DNA from: Opisthocomus hoazin
Taxonomy: Eukaryota > Chordata > Aves > Opisthocomiformes > Opisthocomidae
DNA length: 64,000 bases
NCBI RefSeq assembly: GCF_030867145.1
Contig: NC_134429.1
Coordinates: forward strand, 22,119,115 to 22,183,114
Direction: 5' to 3'
Positions 20,626 to 34,471 of the stretch are shown here, in pieces. Position 1 is the first letter of the stretch; each line of letters opens with the position of its first letter. The position numbers and the translations under genes were made by a program. The notes beneath the pieces were generated by a model. The model did no database searches, was not told the origin of the DNA, and saw only the letters and a list, made by a program, of their open reading frames with translations.

Positions 20626-23600
20626 TCTGGAGGGAGGGGAACAAGGTTGGGCGGTGTTGTAAAGTTAGTGTAGGGACAGGGCTGTGCAGGAACAGGCCCC
20701 TTTGGGCAGGTAAAGGAAGCAGGTTACTCTTGCACAACACTGTGTATGCAAGGGAGGGCAGTTCCAGCCTACGTCTGTGGTGGTGTCGTTTGCGTAGTGT
20801 GTCTTCTCTGCCTTAGACCTTCCTCAGGTCTCAATGTCCTCTTTGCACTCAAGGAGGGCATTGTGCGTCTCGGGTGCCATCCCTAGCATCTCGAATAGCT
20901 TTACTCATCGTTACAGTGCCAGCTGGGAACTTCTTTGCTTGTGTTAGAAGTGTAAAGCATGGATAGGTCTTGCGTCTCGGAAGTTTATGCTCTGTCTGCT
21001 TTTGCAACGTTGTTCCAGGCTGGGACAGCACCTCTGATCTTGAGCGGTCTCTTTAGTCATCTTTTCTGAGAGATCTTCCTGGCATCCCAAACTTCTTAGG
21101 CCTCTAGGAAAGGCATTGTGCGCACACTTCATGCGAGTTGCGGACAGGTCTTTTTGCACAGTTCATAGCATTTGACTTTTCTCAGGCTGCCACAGATTCT
21201 TACTTGTGGCCCCCTAGGTCTTCTTGCCCAATGGCAGCTCTGGTCCAGGAGTCGTGCTTTTTAGAGTTTTTTATGTCTCTGCATCACACTGTTGGTCTTG
21301 TCTGTGTGCAGTGTCTGTGCATGTTTGTCTGGGTTAGAGCTGCTCTACCTGGGGGCATAGCAGTGACAGCAAGCAAAAGAATAACAATGAGATCCTATGG
21401 CTAACGTGTAGATAACCCTAGACTTTATAGGCAAAGGTTGTAGAGTTCGTTTCCGAGCAAGTAGCCCTGTATGCAGTGGGCAAGGAGAGTTGTTTCTGTA
21501 GTGCTAGGCAGAGACACAGGGGATGACCAGATTGTTATTAACAGCAGGCTGTAGTTGGAATCTAGATGGTGTACGTGAGTGGAAACAAGACTTCTGGGAC
21601 TGGTCAACTGTTGCTCTGAATCTGGGTGACTCGTTTAATGTTGCTTTCACAGACGCAGAGGGATGAGCGGTGTGCCAAAGGGCGACAGAGGACACGCAAG
21701 TAGAGTGCCATAAGAAGGTCAGTGTGTGGTGTTGGAGGGAAGATATGACTGGTGGCTGTATGACTAGCTTATAAGTTTTGGGTTCTCCGTTTTGAAGATG
21801 CAAAGCAGGGTCTTGGTAACAGAGGTGACTCGGGCAAGGTGGGCCATGACTCGTGGGCTGAAGTAGCAGTTGTTATTGTAGTGTGCATTGTTGGTGAAGT
21901 TCTAAGCATCGCTTGTTGTTTGTGTTTTTCAGGTGGGATGTGAGCTTCGAGGTGCCAACCTGCAAAATGGCAGGGGCAACACGGGTCAGCAGCCAAGGTA
22001 AAGGAGCAGAAAGTGGGAATCGGTGCGGACACACTTTGGTGTTGGGCGTTATCTCAGCATGTCCTCTTTGCTTTGATTTTATTGCAGGTGCCGCACATAG
22101 CCGCGGAGAGGTGGAGCAGCATGCTGACGAGAGGTCTGAGACGGTGAGGCTGCTGCTGACCAGGTCAGTGTGTAAGAGCAAAATATTGTGTGGCTCCTCA
22201 GTGAGGTGTGTCTGTTTTGATTTTGCCGGGACTGTGTGTGTGTGGGCGGCATTAGGCATTGGACCGCTGTTTGAGGTGACCTGGGGTGGCAGCGAGGAGG
22301 AGCGTGGGGTGGGCGACTTGTCACGGGCGCAAGCGGTAATTTTGTGTCTCTTGGTATCTTAGGTAGCAGAAGCGACGCTGGCCGCGGCGTCTGACTCTGG
22401 AACGAGCAGGTGAGTGGAGCAGGCCGGTGCTTCTGAGGAGGAGGTGGTTGCGGAAGGGGTTGGTGTTGGCCAGTGTGATGCTTACTGTCAGCCCTGTGTG
22501 TTGTCTGTGTTGTCGTCTTGTCGTTTTGCTTTTCAGATGGCAAAACGGAAGCAGGCGACTGCAGGCGCATCCCAGTTAGCCAAGGTGCTTTTTGTCGAGG
22601 ATGGAGTCAGACCCCTGGCCCCCTGAAAGCTAAGTTGAGGGACTGGGGGGAGGGGACCACGGTTGTGAATTGCAGGGAGTGCTTGTAAAGTTAGCGTAGG
22701 GGAGAGGGCTGTGCAGGAGCGGGCCCCTTTGGGCGTGTAAAGGGAAGGAAGGGGTTTCTCTTCAGCCCAATTGGGCAGGAGCGTTCCAGGCTGCGTCTGT
22801 GGTGCTGTGTCATTTTTGCCGTCTGTCTTCTGTGTCTTAGACCTTACCTGTATCTCAGCATCCTCATTGCTCTTTGTGCACATCAGGCACCACCCCTGGG
22901 GTCTCGAATGCCCCTACTCATCGGCGTGGTGCCAAGCGGGGGCTTCTCTTCTTGCCTTACAAGCGTAAAGCGTGGATCGGTCTCGTGGCGTGGAAGTTTC
23001 CGGTCGGTTCTCTTCTGCGGCGTCGTTCCAGGCTGTGTCAGCAGCTCTTCTCTCTGGCGGTCCATTTTCGTGGAGTGCGGGAGCTCTTCCCTGCATCCTT
23101 ATGTTCTTAGGTCTTGAAGCCGGGCTTCTTGCACATGCGCCGTCTCTTTTGACTACTGTATCTTCGTGCCAGGGACCATGCTGTCTGACTCTGTTTTTCT
23201 GGGGCTGCCATGGAGGCGCCATGCTTTGGGCCGTCGCGGCCCTGTAGGTCTTCTTGTCCGGCGGTATCACCCGTCAGGGAGTCCTCCTTCTTGTGAAGGA
23301 GAGTTTTCTCTCTTCTTTGAAGCCCATTGTTTGTGGTCTTGTGTGTAGTGTCTGTCTGTGCCTGTGTGTGTTTTGGCTTGGAGCTGCTCTGCCCAGGGCA
23401 ACCAGGGAACCTGTAAATGGCAGGGCCAGGGTGGGTGAGCAGCCAAGGTAAAGGAGCAGGAGATTGGAACTGATGCAGGCAGGCTTTGGTTTTGGGCGGT
23501 ATCTCAGCATGTGCTGTTTGCTTTGATTTTATTGCAGGTGCCGCACGTAGCCTCAGCGGGGCGAAGCGGCGTGCTGACAAGAGGTCTGAGAAGGTGAGGC

Positions 23601-24086
23601 GGTTGTGTGCCGGGTCAGTGTGTGAGAGCAAATTATAGTGCAGCAACTCAGTGAGGGGTGTCTCTCTTGGTTTTGCAGGGGCTGTGCGGGCCACCTGTGG
23701 CATCGGACAACTGTTTTGGGGTGAGCTGGGGTGGCAGCGAGGAGGAGCGTGGGGTGGGTGACTTGTCACGGGCGCAAGCGGTAATTTTGAGTCTCTTGGT
23801 ATCTTAGGTAGCAGAAGCAATGCTGGCCGCAGCGTCTGCCTCTGGAATGAGCAGGTGAGCGGAGCAGCCCGGTGCTTCTGAGGAGCGGGTTGTTGTGGAA
23901 GAGGTTGGTCTTGGCCAATGTGATGCTTACTGTCAGCACTGTTTCTGGGTTTTTTCTTTTTCCAGTGAAGAAGCGCAACCTGTTGACTGCAGGAGCATCC
24001 CAGATACCCAATGCATTTTCGGTCGAGGATGGAGTCAGACCCCTGGCCCCGTGAAAGGTAAGTTGAGTTGCAGGGGCTGGAGAGGG
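20626..24086 (+). repeat. Array unit 4 (3,461 bp)
   Basis: CCG at 22,226-22,228 in place of the CAG acceptor-like site, GAAGCGACG near 22,370, AGTCATCTTTT near 21,055, and GTGTGTGAGAGC near 23,620. It groups with unit 7 at every site I checked. Confidence 0.95.
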
Positions 24087-27000
24087 TCTGGAGGGAGGGG
24101 AACAAGGTTGGGCGGTGTTGTAAAGTTAGTGTAGGGACAGGGCTGTGCAGGAACAGGCCCCTTTGGGCAGGTAAAGGAAGCAGGTTACTCTTGCACAACA
24201 CTGTGTATGCAAGGGAGGGCAGTTCCAGCCTACGTCTGTGGTGGTGTCGTTTGCGTAGTGTGTCTTCTCTGCCTTAGACCTTCCTCAGGTCTCAATGTCC
24301 TCTTTGCACTCAAGGAGGGCATTGTGCGTCTCGGGTGCCATCCCTAGCATCTCGAATAGCTTTACTCATCGTTACAGTGCCAGCTGGGAACTTCTTTGCT
24401 TGTGTTAGAAGTGTAAAGCATGGATAGGTCTTGCGTCTCGGAAGTTTATGCTCTGTCTGCTTTTGCAACGTTGTTCCAGGCTGGGACAGCACCTCTGATC
24501 TTGAGCGGTCTCTTTAGTCATCTTTTCTGAGAGATCTTCCTGGCATCCCAAACTTCTTAGGCCTCTAGGAAAGGCATTGTGCGCACACTTCATGCGAGTT
24601 GCGGACAGGTCTTTTTGCACAGTTCATAGCATTTGACTTTTCTCAGGCTGCCACAGATTCTTACTTGTGGCCCCCTAGGTCTTCTTGCCCAATGGCAGCT
24701 CTGGTCCAGGAGTCGTGCTTTTTAGAGTTTTTTATGTCTCTGCATCACACTGTTGGTCTTGTCTGTGTGCAGTGTCTGTGCATGTTTGTCTGGGTTAGAG
24801 CTGCTCTACCTGGGGGCATAGCAGTGACAGCAAGCAAAAGAATAACAATGAGATCCTATGGCTAACGTGTAGATAACCCTAGACTTTATAGGCAAAGGTT
24901 GTAGAGTTCGTTTCCGAGCAAGTAGCCCTGTATGCAGTGGGCAAGGAGAGTTGTTTCTGTAGTGCTAGGCAGAGACACAGGGGATGACCAGATTGTTATT
25001 AACAGCAGGCTGTAGTTGGAATCTAGATGGTGTACGTGAGTGGAAACAAGACTTCTGGGACTGGTCAACTGTTGCTCTGAATCTGGGTGACTCGTTTAAT
25101 GTTGCTTTCACAGACGCAGAGGGATGAGCGGTGTGCCAAAGGGCGACAGAGGACACGCAAGTAGAGTGCCATAAGAAGGTCAGTGTGTGGTGTTGGAGGG
25201 AAGATATGACTGGTGGCTGTATGACTAGCTTATAAGTTTTGGGTTCTCCGTTTTGAAGATGCAAAGCAGGGTCTTGGTAACAGAGGTGACTCGGGCAAGG
25301 TGGGCCATGACTCGTGGGCTGAAGTAGCAGTTGTTATTGTAGTGTGCATTGTTGGTGAAGTTCTAAGCATCGCTTGTTGTTTGTGTTTTTCAGGTGGGAT
25401 GTGAGCTTCGAGGTGCCAACCTGCAAAATGGCAGGGGCAACACGGGTCAGCAGCCAAGGTAAAGGAGCAGAAAGTGGGAATCGGTGCGGACACACTTTGG
25501 TGTTGGGCGTTATCTCAGCATGTCCTCTTTGCTTTGATTTTATTGCAGGTGCCGCACATAGCCGCGGAGAGGTGGAGCAGCATGCTGACGAGAGGTCTGA
25601 GACGGTGAGGCTGCTGCTGGCCAGGTCAGTGTGTAAGAGCAAAATATTGTGTGGCTCCTCAGTGAGGTGTGTCTGTTTTGATTTTGCAGGGACTGTGTGT
25701 GTGTGGGCGGCATTAGGCATTGGACCGCTGTTTGAGGTGACCTGGGGTGGCAGCGAGGAGGAGCGTGGGGTGGGCGACTTGTCACGGGCGCAAGCGGTAA
25801 TTTTGTGTCTCTTGGTATCTTAGGTAGCAGAAGCAACGCTGGCCGCGGCGTCTGACTCTGGAACGAGCAGGTGAGTGGAGCAGGCCGGTGCTTCTGAGGA
25901 GGAGGTGGTTGCGGAAGGGGTTGGTGTTGGCCAGTGTGATGCTTACTGTCAGCCCTGTGTGTTGTCTGTGTTGTCGTCTTGTCGTTTTGCTTTTCAGATG
26001 GCAAAACGGAAGCAGGCGACTGCAGGCGCATCCCAGTTAGCCAAGGTGCTTTTTGTCGAGGATGGAGTCAGACCCCTGGCCCCCTGAAAGCTAAGTTGAG
26101 GGACTGGGGGGAGGGGACCACGGTTGTGAATTGCAGGGAGTGCTTGTAAAGTTAGCGTAGGGGAGAGGGCTGTGCAGGAGCGGGCCCCTTTGGGCGTGTA
26201 AAGGGAAGGAAGGGGTTTCTCTTCAGCCCAATTGGGCAGGAGCGTTCCAGGCTGCGTCTGTGGTGCTGTGTCATTTTTGCCGTCTGTCTTCTGTGTCTTA
26301 GACCTTACCTGTATCTCAGCATCCTCATTGCTCTTTGTGCACATCAGGCACCACCCCTGGGGTCTCGAATGCCCCTACTCATCGGCGTGGTGCCAAGCGG
26401 GGGCTTCTCTTCTTGCCTTACAAGCGTAAAGCGTGGATCGGTCTCGTGGCGTGGAAGTTTCCGGTCGGTTCTCTTCTGCGGCGTCGTTCCAGGCTGTGTC
26501 AGCAGCTCTTCTCTCTGGCGGTCCATTTTCGTGGAGTGTGGGAGCTCTTCCCTGCATCCTTATGTTCTTAGGTCTTGAAGCCGGGCTTCTTGCACATGCG
26601 CCGTCTCTTTTGACTACTGTATCTTCGTGCCAGGGACCATGCTGTCTGACTCTGTTTTTCTGGGGCTGCCATGGAGGCGCCATGCTTTGGGCCGTCGCGG
26701 CCCTGTAGGTCTTCTTGTCCGGCGGTATCACCCGTCAGGGAGTCCTCCTTCTTGTGAAGGAGAGTTTTCGCTCTTCTTTGAAGCCCATTGTTTGTGGTCT
26801 TGTGTGTAGTGTCTGTCTGTGCCTGTGTGTGTGTTTTGGCTTGGAGCTGCTCTGCCCAGGGCAACCAGGGAACCTGTAAATGGCAGGGCCAGGGTGGGTG
26901 AGCAGCCAAGGTAAAGGAGCAGGAGATTGGAACTGATGCAGGCAGGCTTTGGTTTTGGGCGGTATCTCAGCATGTGCTGTTTGCTTTGATTTTATTGCAG

Positions 27001-27549
27001 GTGCCGCACGTAGCCTCAGCGGGGCGAAGCGGCGTGCTGACAAGAGGTCTGAGAAGGTGAGGCGGTTGTGTGCCGGGTCAGTGTGTAAGAGCAAATTATA
27101 GTGCAGCAACTCAGTGAGGGGTGTCTCTCTTGGTTTTGCAGGGGCTGTGCGGGCCACCTGTGGCATCGGACAACTGTTTTGGGGTGAGCTGGGGTGGCAG
27201 CGAGGAGGAGCGTGGGGTGGGTGACTTGTCACGGGCGCAAGCGGTAATTTTGAGTCTCTTGGTATCTTAGGTAGCAGAAGCAATGCTGGCCGCAGCGTCT
27301 GCCTCTGGAATGAGCAGGTGAGCGGAGCAGCCCGGTGCTTCTGAGGAGCGGGTTGTTGTGGAAGAGGTTGGTCTTGGCCAATGTGATGCTTACTGTCAGC
27401 ACTGTTTCTGGGTTTTTTCTTTTTCCAGTGAAGAAGCGCAACCTGTTGACTGCAGGAGCATCCCAGATACCCAATGCATTTTCGGTCGAGGATGGAGTCA
27501 GACCCCTGGCCCCGTGAAAGGTAAGTTGAGTTGCAGGGGCTGGAGAGGG
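24087..27549 (+). repeat. Array unit 5 (3,463 bp)
   Basis: Extra TG near 26,828, intact TTTTGCAG near 25,683-25,689, GCTGGCCAGG near 25,616 and GAGTGTGGG near 26,535. The GCTGGCCAGG variant is shared only with unit 8, exactly 10,385 bp away. Confidence 0.95.
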
Positions 27550-30500
27550 TCTGGAGGGAGGGGAACAAGGTTGGGCGGTGTTGTAAAGTTAGTGTAGGGA
27601 CAGGGCTGTGCAGGAACAGGCCCCTTTGGGCAGGTAAAGGAAGCAGGTTACTCTTGCACAACACTGTGTATGCAAGGGAGGGCAGTTCCAGCCTACGTCT
27701 GTGGTGGTGTCGTTTGCGTAGTGTGTCTTCTCTGCCTTAGACCTTCCTCAGGTCTCAATGTCCTCTTTGCACTCAAGGAGGGCATTGTGCGTCTCGGGTG
27801 CCATCCCTAGCATCTCGAATAGCTTTACTCATCGTTACAGTGCCAGCTGGGAACTTCTTTGCTTGTGTTAGAAGTGTAAAGCATGGATAGGTCTTGCGTC
27901 TCGGAAGTTTATGCTCTGTCTGCTTTTGCAACGTTGTTCCAGGCTGGGACAGCACCTCTGATCTTGAGCGGTCTCTTTAGTCCTCTTTTCTGAGAGATCT
28001 TCCTGGCATCCCAAACTTCTTAGGCCTCTAGGAAAGGCATTGTGCGCACACTTCATGCGAGTTGCGGACAGGTCTTTTTGCACAGTTCATAGCATTTGAC
28101 TTTTCTCAGGCTGCCACAGATTCTTACTTGTGGCCCCCTAGGTCTTCTTGCCCAATGGCAGCTCTGGTCCAGGAGTCGTGCTTTTTAGAGTTTTTTATGT
28201 CTCTGCATCACACTGTTGGTCTTGTCTGTGTGCAGTGTCTGTGCATGTTTGTCTGGGTTAGAGCTGCTCTACCTGGGGGCATAGCAGTGACAGCAAGCAA
28301 AAGAATAACAATGAGATCCTATGGCTAACGTGTAGATAACCCTAGACTTTATAGGCAAAGGTTGTAGAGTTCGTTTCCGAGCAAGTAGCCCTGTATGCAG
28401 TGGGCAAGGAGAGTTGTTTCTGTAGTGCTAGGCAGAGACACAGGGGATGACCAGATTGTTATTAACAGCAGGCTGTAGTTGGAATCTAGATGGTGTACGT
28501 GAGTGGAAACAAGACTTCTGGGACTGGTCAACTGTTGCTCTGAATCTGGGTGACTCGTTTAATGTTGCTTTCACAGACGCAGAGGGATGAGCGGTGTGCC
28601 AAAGGGCGACAGAGGACACGCAAGTAGAGTGCCATAAGAAGGTCAGTGTGTGGTGTTGGAGGGAAGATATGACTGGTGGCTGTATGACTAGCTTATAAGT
28701 TTTGGGTTCTCCGTTTTGAAGATGCAAAGCAGGGTCTTGGTAACAGAGGTGACTCGGGCAAGGTGGGCCATGACTCGTGGGCTGAAGTAGCAGTTGTTAT
28801 TGTAGTGTGCATTGTTGGTGAAGTTCTAAGCATCGCTTGTTGTTTGTGTTTTTCAGGTGGGATGTGAGCTTCGAGGTGCCAACCTGCAAAATGGCAGGGG
28901 CAACACGGGTCAGCAGCCAAGGTAAAGGAGCAGAAAGTGGGAATCGGTGCGGACACACTTTGGTGTTGGGCGTTATCTCAGCATGTCCTCTTTGCTTTGA
29001 TTTTATTGCAGGTGCCGCACATAGCCGCGGAGAGGTGGAGCAGCATGCTGACGAGAGGTCTGAGACGGTGAGGCTGCTGCTGACCAGGTCAGTGTGTAAG
29101 AGCAAAATATTGTGTGGCTCCTCAGTGAGGTGTGTCTGTTTTGATTTTGCCGGGACTGTGTGTGTGTGGGCGGCATTAGGCATTGGACCGCTGTTTGAGG
29201 TGACCTGGGGTGGCAGCGAGGAGGAGCGTGGGGTGGGCGACTTGTCACGGGCGCAAGCGGTAATTTTGTGTCTCTTGGTATCTTAGGTAGCAGAAGCAAC
29301 GCTGGCCGCGGCGTCTGACTCTGGAACGAGCAGGTGAGTGGAGCAGGCCGGTGCTTCTGAGGAGGAGGTGGTTGCGGAAGGGGTTGGTGTTGGCCAGTGT
29401 GATGCTTACTGTCAGCCCTGTGTGTTGTCTGTGTTGTCGTCTTGTCGTTTTGCTTTTCAGATGGCAAAACGGAATCAGGCGACTGCAGGCGCATCCCAGT
29501 TAGCCAAGGTGCTTTTTGTCGAGGATGGAGTCAGACCCCTGGCCCCCTGAAAGCTAAGTTGAGGGACTGGGGGGAGGGGACCACGGTTGTGAATTGCAGG
29601 GAGTGCTTGTAAAGTTAGCGTAGGGGAGAGGGCTGTGCAGGAGCGGGCCCCTTTGGGCGTGTAAAGGGAAGGAAGGGGTTTCTCTTCAGCCCAATTGGGC
29701 AGGAGCGTTCCAGGCTGCGTCTGTGGTGCTGTGTCATTTTTGCCGTCTGTCTTCTGTGTCTTAGACCTTACCTGTATCTCAGCATCCTCATTGCTCTTTG
29801 TGCACATCAGGCACCACCCCTGGGGTCTCGAATGCCCCTACTCATCGGCGTGGTGCCAAGCGGGGGCTTCTCTTCTTGCCTTACAAGCGTAAAGCGTGGA
29901 TCGGTCTCGTGGCGTGGAAGTTTCCGGTCGGTTCTCTTCTGCGGCGTCGTTCCAGGCTGTGTCAGCAGCTCTTCTCTCTGGCGGTCCATTTTCGTGGAGT
30001 GCGGGAGCTCTTCCCTGCATCCTTATGTTCTTAGGTCTTGAAGCCGGGCTTCTTGCACATGCGCCGTCTCTTTTGACTACTGTATCTTCGTGCCAGGGAC
30101 CATGCTGTCTGACTCTGTTTTTCTGGGGCTGCCATGGAGGCGCCATGCTTTGGGCCGTCGCGGCCCTGTAGGTCTTCTTGTCCGGCGGTATCACCCGTCA
30201 GGGAGTCCTCCTTCTTGTGAAGGAGAGTTTTCGCTCTTCTTTGAAGCCCATTGTTTGTGGTCTTGTGTGTAGTGTCTGTCTGTGCCTGTGTGTGTTTTGG
30301 CTTGGAGCTGCTCTGCCCAGGGCAACCAGGGAACCTGTAAATGGCAGGGCCAGGGTGGGTGAGCAGCCAAGGTAAAGGAGCAGGAGATTGGAACTGATGC
30401 AGGCAGGCTTTGGTTTTGGGCGGTATCTCAGCATGTGCTGTTTGCTTTGATTTTATTGCAGGTGCCGCACGTAGCCTCAGCGGGGCGAAGCGGCGTGCTG

Positions 30501-31010
30501 ACAAGAGGTCTGAGAAGGTGAGGCGGTTGTGTGCCGGGTCAGTGTGTGAGAGCAAATTATAGTGCAGCAACTCAGTGAGGGGTGTCTCTCTTGGTTTTGC
30601 AGGGGCTGTGCGGGCCACCTGTGGCATCGGACAACTGTTTTGGGGTGAGCTGGGGTGGCAGCGAGGAGGAGCGTGGGGTGGGTGACTTGTCACGGGCGCA
30701 AGCGGTAATTTTGAGTCTCTTGGTATCTTAGGTAGCAGAAGCAATGCTGGCCGCAGCGTCTGCCTCTGGAATGAGCAGGTGAGCGGAGCAGCCCGGTGCT
30801 TCTGAGGAGCGGGTTGTTGTGGAAGAGGTTGGTCTTGGCCAATGTGATGCTTACTGTCAGCACTGTTTCTGGGTTTTTTCTTTTTCCAGTGAAGAAGCGC
30901 AACCTGTTGACTGCAGGAGCATCCCAGATACCCAATGCATTTTCGGTCGAGGATGGAGTCAGACCCCTGGCCCCGTGAAAGGTAAGTTGAGTTGCAGGGG
31001 CTGGAGAGGG
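27550..31010 (+). repeat. Array unit 6 (3,461 bp)
   Basis: CCG at 29,150-29,152, GAAGCAACG near 29,290, AGTCCTCTTTT near 27,979, and AAACGGAATCAGG near 29,466 as in units 1 and 2. It groups mainly with units 3 and 9, with some exchange: it also carries GTGTGTGAGAGC as in units 4 and 7. Confidence 0.95.
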
Positions 31011-34000
31011 TCTGGAGGGAGGGGAACAAGGTTGGGCGGTGTTGTAAAGTTAGTGTAGGGACAGGGCTGTGCAGGAACAGGCCCCTTTGGGCAGGTAAAG
31101 GAAGCAGGTTACTCTTGCACAACACTGTGTATGCAAGGGAGGGCAGTTCCAGCCTACGTCTGTGGTGGTGTCGTTTGCGTAGTGTGTCTTCTCTGCCTTA
31201 GACCTTCCTCAGGTCTCAATGTCCTCTTTGCACTCAAGGAGGGCATTGTGCGTCTCGGGTGCCATCCCTAGCATCTCGAATAGCTTTACTCATCGTTACA
31301 GTGCCAGCTGGGAACTTCTTTGCTTGTGTTAGAAGTGTAAAGCATGGATAGGTCTTGCGTCTCGGAAGTTTATGCTCTGTCTGCTTTTGCAACGTTGTTC
31401 CAGGCTGGGACAGCACCTCTGATCTTGAGCGGTCTCTTTAGTCATCTTTTCTGAGAGATCTTCCTGGCATCCCAAACTTCTTAGGCCTCTAGGAAAGGCA
31501 TTGTGCGCACACTTCATGCGAGTTGCGGACAGGTCTTTTTGCACAGTTCATAGCATTTGACTTTTCTCAGGCTGCCACAGATTCTTACTTGTGGCCCCCT
31601 AGGTCTTCTTGCCCAATGGCAGCTCTGGTCCAGGAGTCGTGCTTTTTAGAGTTTTTTATGTCTCTGCATCACACTGTTGGTCTTGTCTGTGTGCAGTGTC
31701 TGTGCATGTTTGTCTGGGTTAGAGCTGCTCTACCTGGGGGCATAGCAGTGACAGCAAGCAAAAGAATAACAATGAGATCCTATGGCTAACGTGTAGATAA
31801 CCCTAGACTTTATAGGCAAAGGTTGTAGAGTTCGTTTCCGAGCAAGTAGCCCTGTATGCAGTGGGCAAGGAGAGTTGTTTCTGTAGTGCTAGGCAGAGAC
31901 ACAGGGGATGACCAGATTGTTATTAACAGCAGGCTGTAGTTGGAATCTAGATGGTGTACGTGAGTGGAAACAAGACTTCTGGGACTGGTCAACTGTTGCT
32001 CTGAATCTGGGTGACTCGTTTAATGTTGCTTTCACAGACGCAGAGGGATGAGCGGTGTGCCAAAGGGCGACAGAGGACACGCAAGTAGAGTGCCATAAGA
32101 AGGTCAGTGTGTGGTGTTGGAGGGAAGATATGACTGGTGGCTGTATGACTAGCTTATAAGTTTTGGGTTCTCCGTTTTGAAGATGCAAAGCAGGGTCTTG
32201 GTAACAGAGGTGACTCGGGCAAGGTGGGCCATGACTCGTGGGCTGAAGTAGCAGTTGTTATTGTAGTGTGCATTGTTGGTGAAGTTCTAAGCATCGCTTG
32301 TTGTTTGTGTTTTTCAGGTGGGATGTGAGCTTCGAGGTGCCAACCTGCAAAATGGCAGGGGCAACACGGGTCAGCAGCCAAGGTAAAGGAGCAGAAAGTG
32401 GGAATCGGTGCGGACACACTTTGGTGTTGGGCGTTATCTCAGCATGTCCTCTTTGCTTTGATTTTATTGCAGGTGCCGCACATAGCCGCGGAGAGGTGGA
32501 GCAGCATGCTGACGAGAGGTCTGAGACGGTGAGGCTGCTGCTGACCAGGTCAGTGTGTAAGAGCAAAATATTGTGTGGCTCCTCAGTGAGGTGTGTCTGT
32601 TTTGATTTTGCCGGGACTGTGTGTGTGTGGGCGGCATTAGGCATTGGACCGCTGTTTGAGGTGACCTGGGGTGGCAGCGAGGAGGAGCGTGGGGTGGGCG
32701 ACTTGTCACGGGCGCAAGCGGTAATTTTGTGTCTCTTGGTATCTTAGGTAGCAGAAGCGACGCTGGCCGCGGCGTCTGACTCTGGAACGAGCAGGTGAGT
32801 GGAGCAGGCCGGTGCTTCTGAGGAGGAGGTGGTTGCGGAAGGGGTTGGTGTTGGCCAGTGTGATGCTTACTGTCAGCCCTGTGTGTTGTCTGTGTTGTCG
32901 TCTTGTCGTTTTGCTTTTCAGATGGCAAAACGGAAGCAGGCGACTGCAGGCGCATCCCAGTTAGCCAAGGTGCTTTTTGTCGAGGATGGAGTCAGACCCC
33001 TGGCCCCCTGAAAGCTAAGTTGAGGGACTGGGGGGAGGGGACCACGGTTGTGAATTGCAGGGAGTGCTTGTAAAGTTAGCGTAGGGGAGAGGGCTGTGCA
33101 GGAGCGGGCCCCTTTGGGCGTGTAAAGGGAAGGAAGGGGTTTCTCTTCAGCCCAATTGGGCAGGAGCGTTCCAGGCTGCGTCTGTGGTGCTGTGTCATTT
33201 TTGCCGTCTGTCTTCTGTGTCTTAGACCTTACCTGTATCTCAGCATCCTCATTGCTCTTTGTGCACATCAGGCACCACCCCTGGGGTCTCGAATGCCCCT
33301 ACTCATCGGCGTGGTGCCAAGCGGGGGCTTCTCTTCTTGCCTTACAAGCGTAAAGCGTGGATCGGTCTCGTGGCGTGGAAGTTTCCGGTCGGTTCTCTTC
33401 TGCGGCGTCGTTCCAGGCTGTGTCAGCAGCTCTTCTCTCTGGCGGTCCATTTTCGTGGAGTGCGGGAGCTCTTCCCTGCATCCTTATGTTCTTAGGTCTT
33501 GAAGCCGGGCTTCTTGCACATGCGCCGTCTCTTTTGACTACTGTATCTTCGTGCCAGGGACCATGCTGTCTGACTCTGTTTTTCTGGGGCTGCCATGGAG
33601 GCGCCATGCTTTGGGCCGTCGCGGCCCTGTAGGTCTTCTTGTCCGGCGGTATCACCCGTCAGGGAGTCCTCCTTCTTGTGAAGGAGAGTTTTCTCTCTTC
33701 TTTGAAGCCCATTGTTTGTGGTCTTGTGTGTAGTGTCTGTCTGTGCCTGTGTGTGTTTTGGCTTGGAGCTGCTCTGCCCAGGGCAACCAGGGAACCTGTA
33801 AATGGCAGGGCCAGGGTGGGTGAGCAGCCAAGGTAAAGGAGCAGGAGATTGGAACTGATGCAGGCAGGCTTTGGTTTTGGGCGGTATCTCAGCATGTGCT
33901 GTTTGCTTTGATTTTATTGCAGGTGCCGCACGTAGCCTCAGCGGGGCGAAGCGGCGTGCTGACAAGAGGTCTGAGAAGGTGAGGCGGTTGTGTGCCGGGT

Positions 34001-34471
34001 CAGTGTGTGAGAGCAAATTATAGTGCAGCAACTCAGTGAGGGGTGTCTCTCTTGGTTTTGCAGGGGCTGTGCGGGCCACCTGTGGCATCGGACAACTGTT
34101 TTGGGGTGAGCTGGGGTGGCAGCGAGGAGGAGCGTGGGGTGGGTGACTTGTCACGGGCGCAAGCGGTAATTTTGAGTCTCTTGGTATCTTAGGTAGCAGA
34201 AGCAATGCTGGCCGCAGCGTCTGCCTCTGGAATGAGCAGGTGAGCGGAGCAGCCCGGTGCTTCTGAGGAGCGGGTTGTTGTGGAAGAGGTTGGTCTTGGC
34301 CAATGTGATGCTTACTGTCAGCACTGTTTCTGGGTTTTTTCTTTTTCCAGTGAAGAAGCGCAACCTGTTGACTGCAGGAGCATCCCAGATACCCAATGCA
34401 TTTTCGGTCGAGGATGGAGTCAGACCCCTGGCCCCGTGAAAGGTAAGTTGAGTTGCAGGGGCTGGAGAGGG
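31011..34471 (+). repeat. Array unit 7 (3,461 bp)
   Basis: CCG at 32,611-32,613, GAAGCGACG near 32,755, AGTCATCTTTT near 31,440 and GTGTGTGAGAGC near 34,005. It is the 10,385-bp partner of unit 4. Confidence 0.95.
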